Assembly: GCF_029581275.1 (NCBI RefSeq)
Contig: NZ_CP120742.1
Location: 1 to 64,000, forward strand
Source of the DNA: Micromonospora sp. WMMD1155
Lineage (GTDB): Bacteria; Actinomycetota; Actinomycetes; Mycobacteriales; Micromonosporaceae
DNA: 64,000 bases
Direction of reading: 5' to 3'
Part shown: in pieces, positions 52,995 to 60,321 of the stretch
How positions within the stretch are numbered: position 1 is the stretch's first letter
How the letters are laid out: the number at the start of each line of letters is the position of its first letter
Made by a program: the position numbers and the translations under genes
The notes under the pieces: model-generated
Seen by the model: the letters and a program-made list of their open reading frames with translations, nothing else
The model's database searches: none
Told to the model about the DNA's origin: nothing

Positions 52995-53501
52995 ATGGCC
53001 TTTGCGTCGGTTGACCCGGCCGACGGACCGCGCCGCGACCGGGGTCCGACGTCCCCTCCCGTTCCGGCCGGCCCGCTCGCGCCGGCCAAACGCCCTCTGG
53101 ACGTCCTCGTCGCGCATCCGGAACAGAGCGGCCGGGACGTCCTGTATCGCCTGCTCGACCGCTGCGCCGGGTTCACCGTGGTGGCGGTTGCCGGCACCGA
53201 GATCGCCGCCAGCGACGCGGTCGATCGACTGCGTCCGGCGATAGTGGTGATCGATGACCGGATGCCCAACTGGGCGCTGTTGGCCCGGCATGCCCGGGTC
53301 GTGCTGCTCACCGGCGAGACCGACATCAGCAGGCTCGGCGCGATCCTGAGCGGCCCGGCCTCGGCCTACCTGACGTGGAACCACTTCGAGCCCGTCGACC
53401 TGTTGGGCGCGGTGCGAGCGGTCGGTGACGGACTGGCCTGGCTCTGTCCGGTCGCTGCCTCGGCCGCCGCCGCCGCGATGCGCGGCTCGGAACTCCGCTA
53501 A
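52995..53501 (+). CDS. Stand-alone atypical receiver-domain protein
   Basis: 168 residues from ATG 52995. The first 30 residues are Pro-rich. A receiver fold follows (LDVLVAHPEQSGRDVLYRLL, AIVVIDDRMPN, ARVVLLTGETDI, ASAYLTWNHFEPVDLLGAVRAV). The phospho-acceptor-like Asp is kept in VVIDDRMPN, but the acidic pair that binds magnesium is AH, and there is no DNA-binding domain. It resembles the receiver half of the regulator just upstream and may be a truncated duplicate or a phosphorylation-independent partner. Its stop overlaps that of the convergent sigma factor gene by four bases. The start is less certain than the fold. Confidence 0.7.
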   Translation: MAFASVDPADGPRRDRGPTSPPVPAGPLAPAKRPLDVLVAHPEQSGRDVLYRLLDRCAGFTVVAVAGTEIAASDAVDRLRPAIVVIDDRMPNWALLARHARVVLLTGETDISRLGAILSGPASAYLTWNHFEPVDLLGAVRAVGDGLAWLCPVAASAAAAAMRGSELR

Positions 53502-54073
53502 CCGGTGACGTTCTCGCCGATGATCTCCCGTACGGTGCGCAGCGCGTAGAAGGACCGCGAGCGTACGGTGCCCTCGGGGATCCCGATGGCCTCGGCGGCC
53601 TCGGCCACGGAGGCGTCCCGGTAGTAGAGCGCCACCAGGACCGTCCGGTGTTCCGGGGTGAGCTGGAGCAGTACATCCCGCAACACGGCCCGTTCGACAA
53701 GGCTGTCGAACGTGTCCTCGGGAGCCGGCACCCAGGTGACGTCCTCGCCGCAGACCTCGACTGGCCGTGACTGCCGAGCCCGGGCGGCGTCGATGGCCAG
53801 GTTGCGGGCCACCGTGAACAGCCAACGACGAACCGAGATCTCGTTGTCCGGCAGCTCGGACATCTTGCGCCAGGCCCGCAGCATGGTCTCCTGCAACAGT
53901 TCCTCGGCCGCCTCGGCGTCCCCGCGGGTCTGCCGGAGCAGGAACCGGCGCAGCGGCCGGACGTTGGCCGTAAAAATCTCCCGCATCCGGCGCTCGTCAG
54001 TGGACCGGTCAGATCGTTCGGCCGGATCGTCTTCGAGCCTCCGGTCGACAGTGGCGCATGCGTGCCCAACCAT
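53498..54073 (-). CDS. ECF-family RNA polymerase sigma factor
   Basis: 191 residues. Region 2 is FTANVRPLRRFLLRQTRGDAEAAEELLQETMLRAWR and WLFTVARNLAIDAARAR (about 35-100). Region 4 is LLQLTPEHRTVLVALYYRDASVAEAAEAIGIPEGTVRSRSFYALRTVRE (about 135-185). This is the minimal two-domain ECF form. A strong AGGAGG stands seven bases before ATG 54073. No anti-sigma factor gene is adjacent: the neighbours are a receiver protein converging from the left and the unrelated 889-residue gene. Control may therefore be transcriptional or through one of the atypical regulators nearby. Confidence 0.93.
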   Translation of the reverse strand: MVGHACATVDRRLEDDPAERSDRSTDERRMREIFTANVRPLRRFLLRQTRGDAEAAEELLQETMLRAWRKMSELPDNEISVRRWLFTVARNLAIDAARARQSRPVEVCGEDVTWVPAPEDTFDSLVERAVLRDVLLQLTPEHRTVLVALYYRDASVAEAAEAIGIPEGTVRSRSFYALRTVREIIGENVTG

Positions 54074-54233
54074 GAGTGGCCTCCTCGCCTGGATCGGTGA
54101 GGACGCTAACGATCACGTGGACCCTGGTACCTGAGCCGAAAGGCCCAGAAGGGCCCAGGTCGAGCCCCGGATCGCGCGAATACCGGGCGGTAACGCTGAA
54201 CTGTTATGAACGGCTGTGGTCAGACACGGTCTT

Positions 54234-54260
54234 ATTCGACGCGGTTCTCATTCGACGCGG
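54234..54260 (-). repeat. 11-bp direct repeat spanning the stop codon of the 889-residue gene
   Basis: ATTCGACGCGG occurs at 54234-54244 and 54250-54260. The second copy contains the last codons and part of the TGA stop; the first lies just downstream. It could be a short duplication that moved the stop, or a binding site pair upstream of the sigma factor gene. Confidence 0.6.
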
Positions 54261-56917
54261 GCGAGGAAGTCGGCGAGCGTCACCCCGCCGAGACCCTCGA
54301 CCACCTTCCAGCCCGACCGGCCGGGCGCGAGCGTCTGGAGCACCGTCACCTTGTGGAAGTCGCGGCTGTGCAGAACCAACCCGATCCCCTTCTGGTCCAG
54401 CGTCGCCGCCGTCGACCGCACCGACTGCAACTGTGCGAGCTGAGCGGCGGCCGCACGTACGTCGATGGCCTGCCGCCTCGGGACCCGCAGCCGCAGCAGC
54501 CGGTGCCCGGCCTTCGCCCGCGGCTTGGCCGCCAGGATCGCCAGGGTGTCGCCGTCGGCGGCCACCCGGGGGCCCGGAATCAGGGCGTACGCGGTGCCGT
54601 CGGCCGCCCGCGGCCACCGCGGCACGTCGGCCGGTAGCCCCTCCACCCCGTGCCGGGCGCCGGAGCAGCGCAACCGCAACGGCTGTTGGCCGTCGAACGG
54701 CGTCTCCGGCCGGTAACCGCCGTCCGGATCGGGCAGGTAGCCCGCCACCACCCGGGTACGGTCGAGCAGTCCCCCGGGCAGCAGGTATGACTCCCGGACG
54801 TTGAGCAGTAGCTGGAGCGTCGGCGGAACGTGGACGTCGATCGACGACAGGTCCACGGCACCTGCCGGGTCGACCCGCACCCGGACGAGGCTCTCCCCCG
54901 GTCGCAGCGACTCGGCGGCGGGTGGACGCAGCAAGCCGACCGCGAACAGGTCCGGAGTGGGCAGCCCGTCCTCGACGACCCGCTCCGGGCTGGTCCTGGC
55001 GACCACGTAGAGGTCGACCGGGTCGGCGTTGACCCGGGGGCGGTCGCTGAGCCAGTAGATGCCGTGCCGGAGACGCAGGCGCGCGGAGTGCAACCGCGGC
55101 GTCGCCCCGGCCGGCGGCAGCGGACGCGGGGGCGGGCTGGACGTTTCGGGTTCCTGGCGGTCAGCGGTTACCGAAGCCGTCGCCGGGCCGCTCGGAGCGC
55201 GGTCACCGGTCGCCGGATCCGTCGCCGCGCCGCTCGGTGCGCCATGCCCGTTTGCCGGAAGCGTCGCCGCGCCGCTCGATGCGCGGTGACCGGTCGCCCG
55301 CGCCCAGTCGTCGCGGCTGGTGGCGGCGAGAGGCGGATCCGGTTCGGCCTGCGGCAGCGGAACGGCCGTGGCCTCCGGCACCGCTCGCCGGGAGACGGCC
55401 GGCGCGGGCCTGGTGACGGTTGGCGTGGGTCGGGTGACGGCTGGCGCGGGACGGGTGACGCCGGTCGGGGCGGGCACCAGGATGCCGTCTACCGAACGCC
55501 ACCGGGCGTCGTCTCCCGAGGTCAGCTTCTCCCAGGCACGCGGGCGCCCTCGGCCGTCGACCGCCTGGGGCGCGCCGCCGGTCACCGTGAAGTCGGCTTC
55601 CGGGGGGAGCACCCAGACCTCGGCCCGCAACTCCTCGGAGAGGCGGCGTCCGTGGTGGTGCAGACGAGCGGCTGCCGTCGTCGGGTAGGTGGCCAGCAGC
55701 ATCAGGTCCTCGCCCTGCCAGCCGACCGACCGCAGCACCACCTGCAACTCGCGGGGGCCCACGACGTGCGGCCCCGAGCCGCCGTACTGGACCGCCCAGC
55801 GGCCGTCCGGCACCACCGTCAGGTCCACGGGGAAGAGGCCGTCACGCCGCTTCAGCGCGGCGTACCGATCGGTGGTCCCGCGCCACCGGCCGGGCTCCAC
55901 GCTGATCAGCGGCACTCCGTCGGTGGAGATCGTCAGCACCTCGCCGGCCGGCGACAGACGACCGTCGGCATCGGACACGAAGCGCGGTGGACCCGCCAGC
56001 GAGGGGACGTAACTGCGCCAGGACGACGGGCCGCCGTCCCGGCCGGTCGCGCTCAGGTCACGGCAGCTGTCCAGCACCTCGGTGGTGGCGTCCGGGGCCG
56101 GCGCCCAGACGATGGCGCCGGTCGTCTCGGCGAACCTGCGCAGGTTGTGGTCCAGCCGACCCTGCTCCGTCCGGTCCGACGGCCAGGTGACCCACATGCG
56201 GACCTCGGTGCCGTAAAGCGGCAGCTCGGCCAGTGCGGCGGCCAGGCGACGACCGTCGGCCACCTCGTGCCGGCCGGTGTAGTCGCCGATCACGAACCCG
56301 CCGGACCGCACCACGGCACCGATGGTGGTCAGCTCCGCGTGCCCGGCGAGCAGCGTCGCCGCGGCCGCCCGGCGGGCCACGAAATCTGCCCGGGACGCCA
56401 GCATGACGCCGCCCGGGAGCGGCAGGCGGACCGGGCCCGTACGCTCGCGCACCGTTCCGTCGCTCGTGTCGTACCAGCCGGGCAGCTCGGTGGCCATCGA
56501 CGGCGGCTGCACCACCTGCCAGTCCGCCCGGCGGCCGGTGACGGCATCGACGAACGTGGGTTCCGCCGAGTGCCCGGCCGACCAGCTCGGTTCGCTCCCG
56601 GCCGGGGTGATCAGCACGTCCCGGCCGAGCAGGGCGGCCAGCTCGTCGAAGATCGCCCGGTGCCGGCCGCCGCCGGCCAGCAGGATCCGGACGTCGTCCC
56701 CCGCCCCTCCGGTACGCCGGACCAGCTCGGCCAGATCACCGGCGTCCAGCGGTTCGGCGCCTCTGAGCGTTCGCAGATCACCGTCCGGACCGGGCACGAG
56801 CTCCAGGTCGAAGAGGCCGTCCAGCCGCCGGTGAGCGGGCCGGGACGCGTTCGCCACGAGCGCGGGCGGCCGTCCGGCCGTCACGCCCGCCCCGGTCGGG
56901 CCGCTGGCAGTCTGCAC
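54248..56917 (-). CDS. 889-residue protein with tandem alpha/beta modules, unknown function
   Basis: Start GTG 56917 is tentative; GTG 56884 is an alternative. Three modules of about 150 residues recur in the first 560 residues. Each has a strand of the type DVRILLAGGG, EVRMWVTWPSD or DLMLLATYPTT, then a helix and a second strand (RDVLITPAG, GAIVWAPAPD, AEVWVLPPEAD) and a Trp-containing tail. A Pro/Ala-rich linker follows (about 560-640), with GHRAPSG-like repeats, and a beta-rich C-terminal domain (about 640-889) with LRLRVPRRQAIDV and VVEGLGGVTLADFLARVE. No signal peptide. The modules resemble those at the start of the 2435-residue giant. Direction and location tie it to the secretion locus; the activity is unknown. 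Confidence 0.75.
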   Translation of the reverse strand: MQTASGPTGAGVTAGRPPALVANASRPAHRRLDGLFDLELVPGPDGDLRTLRGAEPLDAGDLAELVRRTGGAGDDVRILLAGGGRHRAIFDELAALLGRDVLITPAGSEPSWSAGHSAEPTFVDAVTGRRADWQVVQPPSMATELPGWYDTSDGTVRERTGPVRLPLPGGVMLASRADFVARRAAAATLLAGHAELTTIGAVVRSGGFVIGDYTGRHEVADGRRLAAALAELPLYGTEVRMWVTWPSDRTEQGRLDHNLRRFAETTGAIVWAPAPDATTEVLDSCRDLSATGRDGGPSSWRSYVPSLAGPPRFVSDADGRLSPAGEVLTISTDGVPLISVEPGRWRGTTDRYAALKRRDGLFPVDLTVVPDGRWAVQYGGSGPHVVGPRELQVVLRSVGWQGEDLMLLATYPTTAAARLHHHGRRLSEELRAEVWVLPPEADFTVTGGAPQAVDGRGRPRAWEKLTSGDDARWRSVDGILVPAPTGVTRPAPAVTRPTPTVTRPAPAVSRRAVPEATAVPLPQAEPDPPLAATSRDDWARATGHRASSGAATLPANGHGAPSGAATDPATGDRAPSGPATASVTADRQEPETSSPPPRPLPPAGATPRLHSARLRLRHGIYWLSDRPRVNADPVDLYVVARTSPERVVEDGLPTPDLFAVGLLRPPAAESLRPGESLVRVRVDPAGAVDLSSIDVHVPPTLQLLLNVRESYLLPGGLLDRTRVVAGYLPDPDGGYRPETPFDGQQPLRLRCSGARHGVEGLPADVPRWPRAADGTAYALIPGPRVAADGDTLAILAAKPRAKAGHRLLRLRVPRRQAIDVRAAAAQLAQLQSVRSTAATLDQKGIGLVLHSRDFHKVTVLQTLAPGRSGWKVVEGLGGVTLADFLARVE

Positions 56918-56956
56918 ACCTGATTCGACGGATGAACAGGCCTCCTCTTCTCATCG

Positions 56957-56970
56957 ATCCGGAACCGGAT
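56957..56970. promoter_or_regulatory. Palindromic operator candidate in a divergent gap
   Basis: ATCCGG-AA-CCGGAT is a perfect 6+2+6 inverted repeat in the 101-base gap between the 889-residue gene (leftward) and the LuxR-type regulator (rightward). Its position suits autoregulation by that regulator, but no binding data exist. Confidence 0.35.
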
Positions 56971-57018
56971 TGAACACCGCGACCGGGGTGCTCGTCGTCG
57001 TGGGCAAGGGAGGTCGTC

Positions 57019-57684
57019 GTGGACGAGAGTCTGGTAACGGTCGCGATCGTGTGCGAGCACCCGATGGCACGGGCCGGCCTGGAGCAGGTGGTGCGGGACT
57101 GCCCCGGGGTGACGCTCGGCGTCTCGGTGGCGACGATGGAGGGACTGGACCAGGCCCAGCCGACGGGTGAGGCGCAGGTCATCGTCATCGACCTGCCACC
57201 CGGCCCGTACCGCCCGGTCCTGGAGATCGTCGCCAAGCTGGCCGTGATCGGGTGGCCGCTCGTGTCGTCCACGTGGGACCAGCCGCCCACCGCGCTGGCC
57301 GCGATCCGGGCCGGCGCGCGCGGGTTGATCACCCGCCACTCCGACCAGCGCTCCGTCACGCACACCCTGCGTACGGTGGCCGAGGGCGGTGTGGCGGTGG
57401 CGCAGGACCTGTCCGAGCGTTTCCTGGCCGAGGTGTCGGGGGCAACCGACGGCGACGACGGCGGGCTGGCCCCGCGTGAGGTGGAGACGCTGCGCTGGAT
57501 CGCCCTCGGCCTCACCCACACTCAGATCGCGACACGGATGGGGCTGTCACCGGCCACCATCGACACGTACGCGAAACGACTGCGCGCCAAGCTGAACGTG
57601 AGCAACAAGGCCGAGCTGACGCGGGTCGCCATCGAGCTGGGGCACCTGGCTCCGGAGCAGCGGCGGCGGTACGCCGTCCGTTAG
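57019..57684 (+). CDS. Atypical LuxR-type response regulator
   Basis: 221 residues from GTG 57019, with GGGAGGT upstream. The receiver-like domain (VTVAIVCEHPMARAGL) has CEH where the acidic pair is expected, keeps the Asp in VIVIDLPPG, and has no clear conserved Lys (GLITRHS). The LuxR HTH follows (LAPREVETLRWIALGLTHTQIATRM, SPATIDTYAKRLRAKLNV). A phosphorylation-independent or ligand-modulated regulator is likely. No kinase is adjacent. Its stop overlaps the stop of the convergent LysM-like gene. A palindrome lies just upstream. Confidence 0.85.
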   Translation: MDESLVTVAIVCEHPMARAGLEQVVRDCPGVTLGVSVATMEGLDQAQPTGEAQVIVIDLPPGPYRPVLEIVAKLAVIGWPLVSSTWDQPPTALAAIRAGARGLITRHSDQRSVTHTLRTVAEGGVAVAQDLSERFLAEVSGATDGDDGGLAPREVETLRWIALGLTHTQIATRMGLSPATIDTYAKRLRAKLNVSNKAELTRVAIELGHLAPEQRRRYAVR

Positions 57685-59564
57685 AGCAACCCCACCCGGA
57701 CGGACCAGCGCGACGGGGTGACCTCTCCGATCAGCACTGGCGTCGGGCCGCCGGACGCCCGCGAAAGGCGAGCGGCGGCGATGCCCGGGCCACTGAGCCG
57801 TCCGCAGACGACTATCCCGGCCGATTGCAGGCTACGTGTGTCGGCCATCGTGGGCACCCGCCGACAGCCGTCGGGAAGCGCCTCGCCGAGAACACCGTCA
57901 CCGACCACGGCGACGCCACGGCCGCTGTCGAGGAGCTGACGGATCAGGCGCAGGGCGTATCTCTCGCAGTCTGGCAGCGCACCGGTCACGGTCAGCACGT
58001 CGGGACAACGACCCAGGTCGACATGGAGAAGCTGGCCGTCGCGGTCGCCGAGCACGACCCCGAGCGTGGCCGCCGGGCCCGTCTGACCGACCAACCGCCA
58101 GTCGTACGGCCTGCCCGACCCGTCACCGGCGACACCGACCAGGGAAACGGCGACGCGGTAGCCGTCGACGACCAGGTCGGCGGTGAGGCCATCGGGCGGC
58201 AGGCCACCGGCTGGGGGGCCTCCCATCGGCGGCCCTTGCGACAGCGGGCCTTCGGACTGGGCGGTCGAGGGCTGGGCGGTCGAGGGCTGGGCGGTCGAGG
58301 GCTGGGCGGTCGAGGGCTGACCGGCGTCGGCCTGGCCGGTGCCGGGGGTGGCGACATCGTCGGCCGAGGAGCGCGCGGCGCTGAAAGGCGCAGCCGCTTC
58401 CGAGGCCTCTGCGGACATCGGCTTCTCCACCGGCCTCGGCGTTTCGGCTGTCTTCGGTGTTCCGGCTGCCGTCCGCTTCCCCGCCGGCGTCGCCTTCGTG
58501 GCCGCCGTCGACGCCGTGGTCATTGTCGACGTCTGAGCCGGCGTCGTTTCCTGAGCCGGCGTCGGCACCGATGCCGAAGGCGATGTCCCGGCCGGGGGCG
58601 CGGTGTCGGTCGGGTCCACCGTGTCCGACGCCTCGGCCTTGTCCGCCGGTTCCGTGCCGGATGGGACATCGACGCCGAACACGTGTGCCGTAACAATCGC
58701 TCGATCTTGGCCGCGCTTGCGCCGTCCTCCGCCAACCGGGTCGTGCGGTGGCGGTTCCGCACCGGGGGCCGGCCAGTCCCCGCTCGCGAGCCGTTCGGGT
58801 GGGCCCGACCGGCCGGTGACGCCGACCGTCGGCGCTGTAGCACCCTCCGGCGGCTCCGCACCGGCCGCCCGCGCCGACGCGGGCGTTGTGGTCAGCGTGT
58901 CAGGGGACTCGGCGGAGACCGCCGGCCCGGAGGAAGACGCTGGCCGGGGCGCCCCGTCAGGCTTGCCGGACAAGATCGGTACCACCAGGTTCTCCGTCGG
59001 TGGCGGCCCGGCGTCGGCAACGGCAGCCGTCGGCACGGCCGTGACCGGGGCCGATGCCACAGCCCTGCGGCGGCGGCCTTGCAACCCGATGACCAGCATG
59101 ATGAGCAGCACGATCGCCAGCGCCATCGCACCGAAGAGGAGCATCGGATCGCGCTCCTCCGGCGACGCCGGAGCCGCCCCGGGGTCGGGCGACGTCGGAG
59201 CGGGCCCGGACGGCGGTGGCGTGGCCGCTGAGGGGATCGGACCGGTACGGACACCGGTGCCCTTGGCGTCGGCGGGCAGGACGAGGATCCAACCCGGCTT
59301 CAGCACCAGCGGATCGGTCAACCGGCCGCCGTCCGGCTGGAGGCGACCCTCGTTTAGGGCGAAGATCTCCGGGGAGCGGCTGCCGTTGCCCAGGGCGCGG
59401 GCCGCGATCTGGTAGAGCGACTCGCGCTGCCCGCCCGAACCGCCCGACACCACCCAGTACTTGTCGGTGGTCGACGGAGCCGCCGCAGCCGGTGCCGGGT
59501 GCGGCGTCAGCAGCGCGGTGAGCAGCGCCAGCAGGAACAGCACAGTGCGGCGCTCAGCCACCAC
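57681..59564 (-). CDS. LysM-like, single-pass membrane protein linked to type VII secretion
   Basis: 627 residues from GTG 59564. Signal peptide about 1-29. A LysM-like module (about 35-112) has EIFALNEGRLQPDG and LKPGWILVLP and matches the module in the mycosin here residue for residue at many positions. A Pro-rich spacer, one membrane helix (LLFGAMALAIVLLIMLVIGL, about 138-158) and a basic stop follow. A long low-complexity cytosolic linker (about 170-440) includes a four-fold PSTAQ repeat. The C-terminal domain of about 170 residues has an LTVTGALPDCERYALRLIRQ stretch that looks like a degenerate P-loop helix. Its start overlaps the upstream gene by 11 bases. It may bridge cell wall and cytosolic parts, possibly standing in for a missing core component. 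Confidence 0.8.
   Translation of the reverse strand: MVAERRTVLFLLALLTALLTPHPAPAAAAPSTTDKYWVVSGGSGGQRESLYQIAARALGNGSRSPEIFALNEGRLQPDGGRLTDPLVLKPGWILVLPADAKGTGVRTGPIPSAATPPPSGPAPTSPDPGAAPASPEERDPMLLFGAMALAIVLLIMLVIGLQGRRRRAVASAPVTAVPTAAVADAGPPPTENLVVPILSGKPDGAPRPASSSGPAVSAESPDTLTTTPASARAAGAEPPEGATAPTVGVTGRSGPPERLASGDWPAPGAEPPPHDPVGGGRRKRGQDRAIVTAHVFGVDVPSGTEPADKAEASDTVDPTDTAPPAGTSPSASVPTPAQETTPAQTSTMTTASTAATKATPAGKRTAAGTPKTAETPRPVEKPMSAEASEAAAPFSAARSSADDVATPGTGQADAGQPSTAQPSTAQPSTAQPSTAQSEGPLSQGPPMGGPPAGGLPPDGLTADLVVDGYRVAVSLVGVAGDGSGRPYDWRLVGQTGPAATLGVVLGDRDGQLLHVDLGRCPDVLTVTGALPDCERYALRLIRQLLDSGRGVAVVGDGVLGEALPDGCRRVPTMADTRSLQSAGIVVCGRLSGPGIAAARLSRASGGPTPVLIGEVTPSRWSVRVGLL
58257..58316 (-). 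repeat. Four tandem 15-bp units encoding PSTAQ
   Basis: CTGGGCGGTCGAGGG repeated perfectly at 58257, 58272, 58287 and 58302, within the disordered cytosolic linker of the LysM-like protein. Perfect identity points to recent, in-frame slippage. Confidence 0.95.
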
Positions 59565-60294
59565 AGGTCACCTGCATGGCGGAGACGGCGATGCGGTCGC
59601 CCGACCGCTTCGGCACACCGCTGTTGGTCAGTCGGACCGCGAGTTCGCCGCCACGCAACGGGAACGTGCCGCCGTCGACCCACCGGCCGGAGCTGCCGGA
59701 CTGGTCCAGGGTGAAGTTGGCGTAGGCCGTTCCGGTACGGCCGGACAGCACCGCGTACTGCGCGGCGGTGGCCCAGGTGTCGGCCGGCGAGCTGCTCTTG
59801 GGCACGTACACCTGCACCCGGCACTGATTGCCGGTGGTCGGGGCGAACCACCACTGGACGTACTGCTGCCCGGCGTCCTCGTCGCTGCCGGAGAGCGGGA
59901 TGGTCTGGAAGGTGCTGTTGCACCCGTTGGTCGCCCAGCCGCCCTGGGCGACGGTCCGCCACTGCGTCGTACGCCCGTGGGGCTCGAACCCGTGGTCGGC
60001 CGCGCCCGCGCAGCCCCAGCCGGCGAACGCGGTGTAGGAAGGCACCCGGGCCTTCCCGTCCTTGTCACCCCGGATGAGGCCCCAGAACACCCCGACCAGC
60101 AGGGTCAGCAGGAGGACCACCGCGGTGACCGTGATCAGCGTGGGAAACGTGACACTACGCCGTTCGCTGGCGGGCACCGGCCCGGCGTGCTCGACGAACG
60201 CGGCCACGAACTCGCTGCGCAGTCGCACCGCCCGCCGGGCCGGGGTCTCGACGGGTTCGCTGGTATCCATCATCAGTCTCGTACGACGGACCAC
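59554..60294 (-). CDS. Single-pass membrane protein with Cys-containing extracellular beta domain
   Basis: 246 residues (or 238 if ATG 60270 is used; neither start has a strong ribosome site). A cytosolic N-terminus of about 45 residues precedes a membrane helix (LITVTAVVLLLTLLVGVFWGLI). The extracellular domain is beta-rich with four cysteines (GWGCAG, NGCNST, NQCRVQ, VTCGG), probably two disulfides, and Trp/Tyr-rich strands (YVQWWFAP). This looks like a ligand-binding sandwich, not one I can name. It lies 27 bases after the 700-residue gene and overlaps the LysM-like gene by 11 bases, so it is part of one operon with both. Confidence 0.75.
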   Translation of the reverse strand: MVRRTRLMMDTSEPVETPARRAVRLRSEFVAAFVEHAGPVPASERRSVTFPTLITVTAVVLLLTLLVGVFWGLIRGDKDGKARVPSYTAFAGWGCAGAADHGFEPHGRTTQWRTVAQGGWATNGCNSTFQTIPLSGSDEDAGQQYVQWWFAPTTGNQCRVQVYVPKSSSPADTWATAAQYAVLSGRTGTAYANFTLDQSGSSGRWVDGGTFPLRGGELAVRLTNSGVPKRSGDRIAVSAMQVTCGG

Positions 60295-60321
60295 GGCCCG
60301 GCCGTGTTCAGCCGGCCACGG

